From the NCBI GenBank assembly GCA_029881175.1, contig JAOUNC010000045.1:1-11775 (forward strand): a stretch of DNA of 11,775 nt, given 5' to 3'. Shown here piece by piece: positions 5,788 to 11,775 of this stretch. The notes under the pieces are model-generated. The model saw nothing but the letters and a program-made list of their open reading frames with translations, had not been told where the DNA came from and did not search any database. Position numbers and translations under genes: made by a program. Every line of letters begins with the position of its first letter. Positions within the stretch are counted from its first letter, which is position 1. The DNA comes from Nitrospirota bacterium. GTDB lineage: Bacteria; Nitrospirota; Nitrospiria; Nitrospirales; UBA8639.

Positions 5788-8700
5788 TCAACCGACCTCA
5801 TGTAATTCATGAAGACGAACTGAAATCAGCTTGGACACTCCAGGCTCCTCCATCGTCACACCAAATAAAGAGTTGGCCACCTCCATTGTTCGCTTATTAT
5901 GCGTAATCACGATAAATTGCGAGCGATCAGCCATTTGCTTCAAAAATTGCCCGAACCGGACCACATTGGTTTCATCCAGCGGAGCATCCACCTCATCCAA
6001 CACACAAAATGGTGACGGACGTATTAAAAAACTGGCAAATAACAGCGCCATGACCGTCATTGTTTTTTCACCACCCGAGAGCATGCTCATACTTTTCAAA
6101 CGTTTGCCAGGTGGTTGCGCCACAATCTCGACCCCTGGTTCTTGCTTGAATGATTCGGATTCCTTCCCATCCAGAGTACCCTCTGCAACATTTCCGGACT
6201 CTGAGTCTTGTGTAGCATTCGCCGATTCGTCAACTAGCACCAACTCGGCTCGCCCTCCAGCAAATAAGGCAGAAAACACTTCATTAAACTTCACTTGCAA
6301 TTCCTTGAATGTCTCCGCAAACAATTTATTGGTGGTTTGATTCAGCCGCTGAATGATTTCTTGCAGGGATTGAATCGAACCAGCTAAGTCTTCTTCTTGT
6401 GCCAACAAAAATTGATACCGCTCTTCTAATTGGACATGCTCATCAATCGCGGCCAAATTAATCGGACCGATCCGTTCAAGCTTCTTCCGAATACGTTGCA
6501 AGTGCTCACGCCATTGCTCAGGACCTTCGTCATCTTCAGTTGAATCTTGCGCCTCATTCACTTCCAGGTCCTGAGGCTGAGAAAACTTCAGATCTTCGGT
6601 GGAAATTTCATAGGTCACGGTCAGAGTCTCTTCAACTGCTTGAAGCCTTGTTCGCACTTCAGCCAAATGCCCTTCAATGGGGCCACGTGATTTAAAAATC
6701 TTCGAAAGGGCCTCTCGAGCACGACTGATCAACGAATCCAGCCGCTTCACCTCTTCCAGAAATTCTGCATGCTGGTTTTGAAAATTCCGCAAATGCTCAC
6801 CCTTCAATTCCTTTTGCCCACCCAACTCTTCAATTAACGATTCATTCTTGAGCCGTTTTTCTTGGCTTGCCCGACTGTGAAAAAAGAGCTGCTCTAATTG
6901 CTGATCGATCTCCTGAATCCGAATTTTTCGATTGTCCTCTTCACGTTCCAATCTCTCGCAGTTACTCTGTTCATGGCCAGACTGTGCATGCAAGGTGTGA
7001 TGCTTCATCCTGATGTCGTTGAGAGAAGTGGTTAGATCTTCCTGCTCTTGATCCAGCTCATGAAGGGCTTCTTGGGACCGATCAAGAGTCGCCTGCTCCT
7101 CGATCCGTCGACGCTCTAGGGTTTCTAGTTGATTCCTGACAGCCACTTCTTCAATTTGCATTCGTCCTAACTCAGACTCTTCCATTTCACGGTCTTGCTG
7201 AAGAATCTCTAAGCGGCGCAAAAGATCAGGGAGTGCCCGTTCCTTCGACAGCTCTTCCTTTTGTACAGAAAACACATGCATTTCTTTTTCCCGAATGGCT
7301 GCAATGGCCTCTTCAAACTGAGTCGACACGGTTTCAATATCATGACCAAGTGCCTTTCGTGCGTCTTGAACACCCTCGAATTCAGCTAAAAGTGCCTGAA
7401 GCGTTTCTTCTAATAGCAGGATTTCTCTCCGTCGACGTAACAACCCGCCGGCTTCCCTGCTCGACCCTCCGCTGATCACTCCAAGAGGAGACACCACCTC
7501 CCCCTGCAACGTCACCAAACACGGCCCTTCCCCCTCAAACCACTGATACTTCTCCATGAGGGCCACCGCGCCACCTAACGATTCGACAATAACCGTGTTA
7601 TGTAATAACCCATCTACGATGGGTCTCAAGTCAGCTGAGGCCTGCACAAAGGTTTGCGCCAATCCTTTGACGCCTGAATCGTGCTCCAGGGTCTCCCACC
7701 AACGAGGAATAGCCAGATCATGAGGACGAGGAATCTGTAAGGGAAGAAAGCGGCCTTTCCCTAATTGCTGTTGTTGAAATTGCGCAATAGCCTCTTGGGC
7801 TTCTTGCGGTGAATGAACGATCCACGCTTTCAGATGTTCACCGAAAGCCGCCTCCACGGCTTGCTCAACATCTTCGGGAACTTCCATTCGTTCCGCCAAA
7901 GCTGCCTGAATCCAGGCACAATGCTCTCGAATCGAGGCTTCCGCACCCTCTCCGTCCTGTCCATATCCCAATTCTTCCCGGAAAATACCTTGAAGCGCTC
8001 TGAGCTCGGACTCTGTGCCAGCGGCCTGTGTTTGAAGTTCCACAATCTTATGATCAAGTTCCTGCCGGGTTTCACGATGGCTTTGCAAGATGACTTCGAG
8101 TTGTTCCTGCCGCGTGCGTAACACCCCTAATTGGCCTTCTAACGCTACCCGTTGTTCTTGAAGTGTTTCCTGTTCGTGTTGCAAGGTTGTTTGATCAATC
8201 TGGGATTGCATGAGTTCGGCTGCCAAACGCTCCACCCGTCGGCCAGTGGCACTCTGACCTTCTCCAAGACTCCGAAGACGGTTCTCAACATTGGTTTTTT
8301 CGACCGCCAAAGCCAACATCGCTTCTCGCCCTTGATCAACCTTTTCTTTGGTTTCTCGACGACGCGCCATCACCACGGCCATATTTTCCTCGCCTTCAGC
8401 CATGGATGTGGCGAGAACGTCCATTTCCCCGCGAATGTGCGCTATCCGCTCTCGCAGGGATTCAAGCATCTCCACGACCTCTTGCCCGTTGGCATGAAGT
8501 CGAGTTCGCTCTTCAAGAACTTGCGCATGCTGCTGCTCGTATTGCTCTAACCGATTGCGTTCAATTTGAATTTCGGTAAATGCCTGTGACATACGTTGCT
8601 CAATCTCTCGAAATTCAAGTTGGGCCTCCTGAAGGGATTCATTCGCGGCTGCCAACTCAAGCTGAACCTGTTGCTGCTCTGCCACAAGCCGAACTTCTTC

Positions 8701-9507
8701 TGCCACACAGGCGGTTTCCTGATTTTCGGAGTCCTGCAATTCCTTCTCTACGTCACAATGCTCTGCAAAAAACCGTCGGAAATCCCCTGTTAATAAACGC
8801 ACCTCCAAATCCCGTGCCTCGCGGAGCAAGGACTGATATTCTTCCGCCTGTTTCGCCTGCCGCGTCAGAACACGCAGTTGTTGATGCACTTCCCCTAAAA
8901 TATCTCGAACTCGCAATAAATTATTTTCGGTGCTCTGTAATTTTCGTAACGCTTCCGCTTTTTGCTTTTTATAGCGAATAATCCCTGCTGTTCCCTCAAT
9001 AAACTCGCGACGCTCCTGGGGTGAGGCACTTAACAATTGCTCAATATTGCCCTGCTCAATCACCGACTGCCCTCGTGTGCCTGCCCGGGCATTCCAAAGA
9101 AACCCACGAATATCCTTGAGACGGCAAGAAATTTTATTGAAATAATACTCACTATCCCCATCACGGTAGAGACGACGAGTGATCATGACATCCGTCGTTT
9201 GCTCCAACCCTTCAACTAAGGCTGAAACGGGTTCCAACTCTTGGGGTGTCACATCAGAAAAAATGAGTGAGGCTTCAGCCATGCCCATCGGCTTGCGCTG
9301 CTCTGTCCCATTAAAAATGACATCCTCCATACGCTCGCTTCGCAAGCTCTTTGGACTTTGCTCACCCATTGTCCATAAAATAGCATCCACGATATTACTC
9401 TTACCGGTCCCATTGGGCCCAACCACCGCCGTAATGCCGTTTGGAAAATCTACCTTGGTTTCGGCAAAGGACTTAAATCCATTCACCACGAGAGTACGTA
9501 GATTCAT
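5788..9507 (-). CDS. smc: Chromosome segregation protein Smc (condensin ATPase)
   Basis: A full-length bacterial condensin subunit (1239 residues; the family usually has about 1150-1250). Dimers with ScpA/ScpB use ATP to extrude DNA loops and help partition the chromosome. Domains in order are the N-terminal ABC head with Walker A GPNGTGKS (30-37) and the Q-loop region after SERMEDVIFNG, then a long Gln/Glu-rich coiled coil (about 170-510). The hinge is at about 520-690, including VEAAFGEHLKAWIV, FLPL and VVSPLGVISGGSS. A returning coiled coil (about 690-1000) leads to the C-terminal head, with signature LSGGEKT (1143-1149) and Walker B ending FCVLDEVDAPLD (Asp1171, Glu1172). All ATPase motifs are intact. 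Two acidic inserts stand out, near 980-997 and 1094-1123. The ATG at 9507 is preceded by GGAGG with a 4-nt gap. The scpA and scpB genes are not in the window. Confidence 0.98.
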   Translation of the reverse strand: MNLRTLVVNGFKSFAETKVDFPNGITAVVGPNGTGKSNIVDAILWTMGEQSPKSLRSERMEDVIFNGTEQRKPMGMAEASLIFSDVTPQELEPVSALVEGLEQTTDVMITRRLYRDGDSEYYFNKISCRLKDIRGFLWNARAGTRGQSVIEQGNIEQLLSASPQERREFIEGTAGIIRYKKQKAEALRKLQSTENNLLRVRDILGEVHQQLRVLTRQAKQAEEYQSLLREARDLEVRLLTGDFRRFFAEHCDVEKELQDSENQETACVAEEVRLVAEQQQVQLELAAANESLQEAQLEFREIEQRMSQAFTEIQIERNRLEQYEQQHAQVLEERTRLHANGQEVVEMLESLRERIAHIRGEMDVLATSMAEGEENMAVVMARRRETKEKVDQGREAMLALAVEKTNVENRLRSLGEGQSATGRRVERLAAELMQSQIDQTTLQHEQETLQEQRVALEGQLGVLRTRQEQLEVILQSHRETRQELDHKIVELQTQAAGTESELRALQGIFREELGYGQDGEGAEASIREHCAWIQAALAERMEVPEDVEQAVEAAFGEHLKAWIVHSPQEAQEAIAQFQQQQLGKGRFLPLQIPRPHDLAIPRWWETLEHDSGVKGLAQTFVQASADLRPIVDGLLHNTVIVESLGGAVALMEKYQWFEGEGPCLVTLQGEVVSPLGVISGGSSREAGGLLRRRREILLLEETLQALLAEFEGVQDARKALGHDIETVSTQFEEAIAAIREKEMHVFSVQKEELSKERALPDLLRRLEILQQDREMEESELGRMQIEEVAVRNQLETLERRRIEEQATLDRSQEALHELDQEQEDLTTSLNDIRMKHHTLHAQSGHEQSNCERLEREEDNRKIRIQEIDQQLEQLFFHSRASQEKRLKNESLIEELGGQKELKGEHLRNFQNQHAEFLEEVKRLDSLISRAREALSKIFKSRGPIEGHLAEVRTRLQAVEETLTVTYEISTEDLKFSQPQDLEVNEAQDSTEDDEGPEQWREHLQRIRKKLERIGPINLAAIDEHVQLEERYQFLLAQEEDLAGSIQSLQEIIQRLNQTTNKLFAETFKELQVKFNEVFSALFAGGRAELVLVDESANATQDSESGNVAEGTLDGKESESFKQEPGVEIVAQPPGKRLKSMSMLSGGEKTMTVMALLFASFLIRPSPFCVLDEVDAPLDETNVVRFGQFLKQMADRSQFIVITHNKRTMEVANSLFGVTMEEPGVSKLISVRLHELHEVG

Positions 9508-9602
9508 GATCCCTCCAGGGCACAGATAAACATAGGATTTTTCATTCTCACTAATCTCGCCTTGAAAACTCTAAATCTGTACCACAAGAGGCCCCAAAAA
9601 TC

Positions 9603-9626
9603 AAAAAATTCCACAAAATACTGTGG
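9603..9626 (-). terminator. Weak candidate terminator after ispH
   Basis: On the minus strand CCACA (9622-9626) and TGTGG (9611-9615) form a 5-bp stem around GTATTT, followed by AA and a T6 run, with a second T5 run after that. The stem is short and GC-poor. Termination could be partial, which would let some ispH transcripts continue into smc. Confidence 0.4.
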
Positions 9627-9658
9627 GTAGCGGTAAGGCGCTATCCCATATCTAGGAC

Positions 9659-9684
9659 CATGATCGAGGGTATCCTCGACCATG
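9659..9684 (-). other. 11-bp hairpin in the ispH-smc spacer
   Basis: CATG-x-TCGAGG pairs with CCTCGA-x-CATG around a 4-nt loop. The one non-Watson-Crick position is A-C when read on the plus strand but G-U in minus-strand RNA, so the stem is continuous only in the transcript of the flanking genes. There is no T-run directly behind it. Confidence 0.45.
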
Positions 9685-9796
9685 AGGGGGTGACAACAGC
9701 CCCAAAACCTGAATATTCGCTTTTTGTAAGGGAAGGGAAAAATCAGGAAGATCGGTCATTGACCCCTAGCAAGGCCGAGGGCACCTCAAGCAACAC

Positions 9797-10735
9797 TTAT
9801 TTTAATCTATTCGCCATCAACAATTCCTTCGGAAGAAGGAATTCTACGTTTTCTTCAATGACGGTCAGCTCCTCAACACCTTCAGCCCCTTGCTCTTTTA
9901 AGAATTTTATGACTTCCGAAACAAGCACCTCCGGGGCAGAAGCACCAGCGGCAATACCTATCGCATTCACCCCTTCAAGCCAGGCCAGCTGAATGTCTTG
10001 ATAAGAATCGATCAAATAGGAGGGAATTCCGCACCGCTCACCCAATTCCCGTAATCGATTGGAATTAGAACTATTCGGAGAACCAATCACGAAAATTACA
10101 TCAACAAAACGAGAGAGTTCTTTGACCGCATTTTGGCGGTTTTGAGTGGCGTAACAAATATCTTCCTGGTGCGGTCCCTTAATACCGGGGAACCGATCAT
10201 GGAGGGCGGCCACAATATCCCGGCATTCATCCACGCTTAATGTTGTTTGGGTGACATACGATAAATGGAGAGGATTTTCCACTTCCAACGCTTCGACATC
10301 CGCCACGGACGACACTAAATGAAACTTATCTGGCACCTGCCCAAGCGTCCCCACCACTTCTGGATGTCCAGCATGACCAATAAGGATTAACTCATACGTA
10401 TTAGCATAATCCCGATTGACCTCATTATGGACCTTAATCACTAAGGGGCACGTCGCATCAATGACTTTAAGATTCCGTCGTGTCGATTCTTCCCAGACCG
10501 CTTTGGCCACTCCATGGGCACTGAAAATGACGATGGCGCCATCCGGCACCTCATCCAGCTCTTCAACAAAGATCGCCCCTTTTCCCCGAAGAGATTCCAC
10601 CACATGCCGGCTATGCACAATTTCGTGACGGACATAAATAGGTGCACCATAGGTTTTTAAGGATAAATCGACGATTTCTATGGCCCGGTCTACACCTGCA
10701 CAAAAACCTCTCGGATTGGCTAAATATATTTTCAA
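9797..10735 (-). CDS. ispH: 4-hydroxy-3-methylbut-2-enyl diphosphate reductase IspH (LytB)
   Basis: The last enzyme of the MEP isoprenoid pathway, a cytoplasmic [4Fe-4S] reductase that turns HMBPP into IPP and DMAPP. All expected residues are visible: cluster cysteines Cys12 ([11 protein letters not shown]), Cys96 (DATCPLV) and Cys194 (ICYATQNR). The diphosphate/active-site residues are His41, His74 (SAHGV), His124 and Glu126 (GHAGHPE), the Thr pair near 164-165 (VTQTT), and SPNSSNS around 219-225. The length of 312 residues is normal. Translation starts at a TTG (10735), judged from the conserved N-terminus [15 protein letters not shown] and the GGAAGGAG ribosome site 6 nt upstream. It follows the FabH-type gene by 142 bp and precedes smc by 289 bp on the same strand. 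Electrons normally come from ferredoxin or flavodoxin; the ferredoxin gene at 5319 is a conceivable donor (inference). Confidence 0.98.
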   Translation of the reverse strand: MKIYLANPRGFCAGVDRAIEIVDLSLKTYGAPIYVRHEIVHSRHVVESLRGKGAIFVEELDEVPDGAIVIFSAHGVAKAVWEESTRRNLKVIDATCPLVIKVHNEVNRDYANTYELILIGHAGHPEVVGTLGQVPDKFHLVSSVADVEALEVENPLHLSYVTQTTLSVDECRDIVAALHDRFPGIKGPHQEDICYATQNRQNAVKELSRFVDVIFVIGSPNSSNSNRLRELGERCGIPSYLIDSYQDIQLAWLEGVNAIGIAAGASAPEVLVSEVIKFLKEQGAEGVEELTVIEENVEFLLPKELLMANRLK

Positions 10736-10741
10736 ACCGCT

Positions 10742-10749
10742 CTCCTTCC
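10742..10749 (-). promoter_or_regulatory. Ribosome binding site for the TTG start of ispH
   Basis: GGAAGGAG on the minus strand, with a 6-nt spacer to the TTG at 10735. It supports the non-ATG start. Confidence 0.75.
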
Positions 10750-10774
10750 AATAATTATTCTTGTTAAACGCGTC

Positions 10775-10783
10775 ATTTTAGCA
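10775..10783 (-). promoter_or_regulatory. Possible extended -10 promoter element for ispH
   Basis: The minus strand reads TGCTAAAAT, a TGn-TAnnnT extended -10 pattern, 40 bp before the ispH start. No good -35 is found upstream. It overlaps a 5-bp inverted repeat, GTCAT (10772-10776) and ATGAC (10783-10787), that could be an operator. Confidence 0.3.
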
Positions 10784-10877
10784 TGACATGAAAGTCCACG
10801 CTATCATCAACATTCCAAATCCTATGCCTATTTTACCGATGCCATCTCCATGAAAAGAGGGAATTATTCACCAGGAA

Positions 10878-11775
10878 TCAACCCCAACGAATTAAGGCCG
10901 TTCCCCAGGTCAATCCGCCCCCAAACGCACCCAGCAGGATGTGACTTCCCTCCTTTAGTCGCTGATGACGATTGGTAAAATCAAGGGCCATCGGCAAGGA
11001 TGCTGACGAGGTATTGCCCACGTCTTCCATCATAGAGACACATCGGTCTGCGGATATTCCAAGCCTTCGGCACAAATGCGTGATCATCCGGACATTCGCT
11101 TGGTGAAAAATCACCTGATCAAGTTTTGCGACTGACCATTGTTCCTTTGCCAGATGACCCATAATGGATTGTTGCAACCGTCGAACAGCCACTCGAAACA
11201 ACGTCGAACCCTGAATGCGTAAGGTATGCGCCCGATTGTCCAGAACCACTTGAGATAAGGGCTGCCGAGAGCCCCCGCCGGCAACCTTCACCAAGTCATG
11301 ATATTGCCCATCCGCATGCAATCGGATACTGACAATGCCAAAGTCAGCCTTAGTCGAAAGCTCCACAATCGCCGCGCCCGCACCATCTCCAAACAAAATA
11401 GCCGTACTGAGATCATCGCAATCCAACGATCGTGACTTCACTTCCGAGGCCACCACCAAGCATCGGCGAAACGTTCCAGCACGCAGAAAACGATCGGCCA
11501 TCGACAGGCCATACAAAAACCCCGAGCAGGAGGCCGAACAGTCAAATGCCGGAATGCCAGAAACCCCTAATCGATCTTGGAGCAAGCAAGCGGTGGAAGG
11601 AAACAACAGATCAGGTGAGGTGGTTGAGACGATAATCGCGTCAAGATCCTCGGGTGTACAACCGGCCTGTTCCAGCGCTTGGCGAGCTGCCTGCTCGGCC
11701 AGCATCGAACAAGTTTCGTGGTCTTCTACCCAACGCCGGGTCCGAATCCCCGACACCCGAATAATATATGCCGGA
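10878..11775 (-). CDS. fabH: 3-oxoacyl-ACP synthase III, FabH type (5' end outside window)
   Basis: The bulk of a ketoacyl-ACP synthase III, which condenses an acyl-CoA primer (typically acetyl-CoA) with malonyl-ACP to start fatty-acid chains. The frame stays open to the right edge and reads PAYIIRVSGIRTRRW there, matching the family's WI-x-RTGI-x-xRR block. The GTG at 11756 is therefore internal, and roughly 35-45 N-terminal residues are missing. Numbering from that GTG, the catalytic triad is Cys77 (ASCSGF), His218 (FHQANVRM) and Asn248 (GNTSSAS). The 30-residue His-Asn spacing is as in E. coli FabH. Also typical are SPDLLFPSTACLLQ, LFGDGAGAAIV and the C-terminal LLGAFGGGLTWGTALIRW. Other thiolase-fold KAS III relatives (secondary metabolism) share these motifs, so primary fatty-acid synthesis is likely but not certain. 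It is followed 142 bp later by ispH. Confidence 0.92.
   Translation of the reverse strand, partial: PAYIIRVSGIRTRRWVEDHETCSMLAEQAARQALEQAGCTPEDLDAIIVSTTSPDLLFPSTACLLQDRLGVSGIPAFDCSASCSGFLYGLSMADRFLRAGTFRRCLVVASEVKSRSLDCDDLSTAILFGDGAGAAIVELSTKADFGIVSIRLHADGQYHDLVKVAGGGSRQPLSQVVLDNRAHTLRIQGSTLFRVAVRRLQQSIMGHLAKEQWSVAKLDQVIFHQANVRMITHLCRRLGISADRCVSMMEDVGNTSSASLPMALDFTNRHQRLKEGSHILLGAFGGGLTWGTALIRWG

Larger units (their letters stand above)
9508..9796 (-). other. 289-bp spacer between ispH and smc with several hairpins
   Basis: No gene is evident. Read on the minus strand (the direction of both flanking genes), it can fold into three neighbouring hairpins at 9659-9684, 9625-9647 and 9611-9626. 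The last is followed by a T-rich run at 9603-9610. The middle and last hairpins share bases 9625-9626 and cannot form together in full. The spacer probably holds the end of the ispH transcript and the smc promoter and leader. No firm promoter boxes were found. Confidence 0.5.

Noticed and set aside
7813..8550. Long plus-strand open frames opposite smc (7813-8121, 8152-8550)
   Set aside because: They are antisense shadows of the smc coiled-coil and hinge coding sequence; the translations show no family pattern.
9660..9992. Plus-strand 110-codon open frame across the ispH 3' end
   Set aside because: It is mostly antisense to ispH, with no ribosome site or recognisable protein pattern.
11754..11756. 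GTG at 11756 as the fabH start
   Set aside because: The family needs about 35-45 more N-terminal residues, and the frame continues in-family to the window edge.
1..11775. Search for a defence system, mobile element, CRISPR array or toxin-antitoxin pair
   Set aside because: No transposase, integrase, direct-repeat array, nuclease or toxin pattern was seen. The gene content is mainly housekeeping.

Overview
The window looks like ordinary chromosomal DNA from a free-living, Gram-negative-type bacterium of moderate GC. My best guess is the Nitrospirota (Nitrospira-like). That rests only on the general feel of the proteins: a Thi4-type thiazole synthase, many small conserved hypothetical proteins and an Alvin-type 2[4Fe-4S] ferredoxin. 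No rRNA or marker-gene comparison was possible. I found no mobile element, CRISPR array, tRNA/rRNA gene or phage gene, and no recognisable defence system.

Layout. (1) 1-2616, plus strand: a compact row of the 3' part of a thiamine-thiazole synthase gene (thi4), a TPR protein, a degenerate response-regulator receiver protein and ygfZ. The last two overlap by 4 bp. (2) 2657-4959: an unrecognised protein (minus) and a 73-residue Cys/His protein (plus) diverge from a 233-bp spacer that carries four inverted repeats. They are followed by a SnoaL/NTF2-like protein and an EamA-family exporter, both minus. (3) 4960-5318: a gene-free stretch leading into a plus-strand ferredoxin gene, which ends at a very strong bidirectional terminator. 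(4) 5788-11775, minus strand: the order of transcription is a 3' fragment of a FabH-type ketoacyl-ACP synthase III gene (its 5' end lies outside the window), then ispH, then smc. A 289-bp leader with several alternative hairpins separates ispH from smc.

How the genes may work together. Several products touch iron-sulfur or cofactor metabolism. Thi4 makes the thiamine thiazole. YgfZ supports folate-linked Fe-S protein maintenance. The ferredoxin carries electrons. IspH is a [4Fe-4S] enzyme that needs a ferredoxin or flavodoxin donor. FabH starts fatty-acid synthesis and IspH ends the MEP isoprenoid route, so the right-hand block supplies membrane lipids and precursors, while Smc organises the chromosome. 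These are mostly housekeeping genes. The less ordinary items are the histidine-type Thi4, the fully degenerate receiver coupled to ygfZ, the ferredoxin with a long inter-cluster insert, the acidic inserts in the Smc C-terminal half, and the structured spacers at 3137-3369 and 9508-9796.
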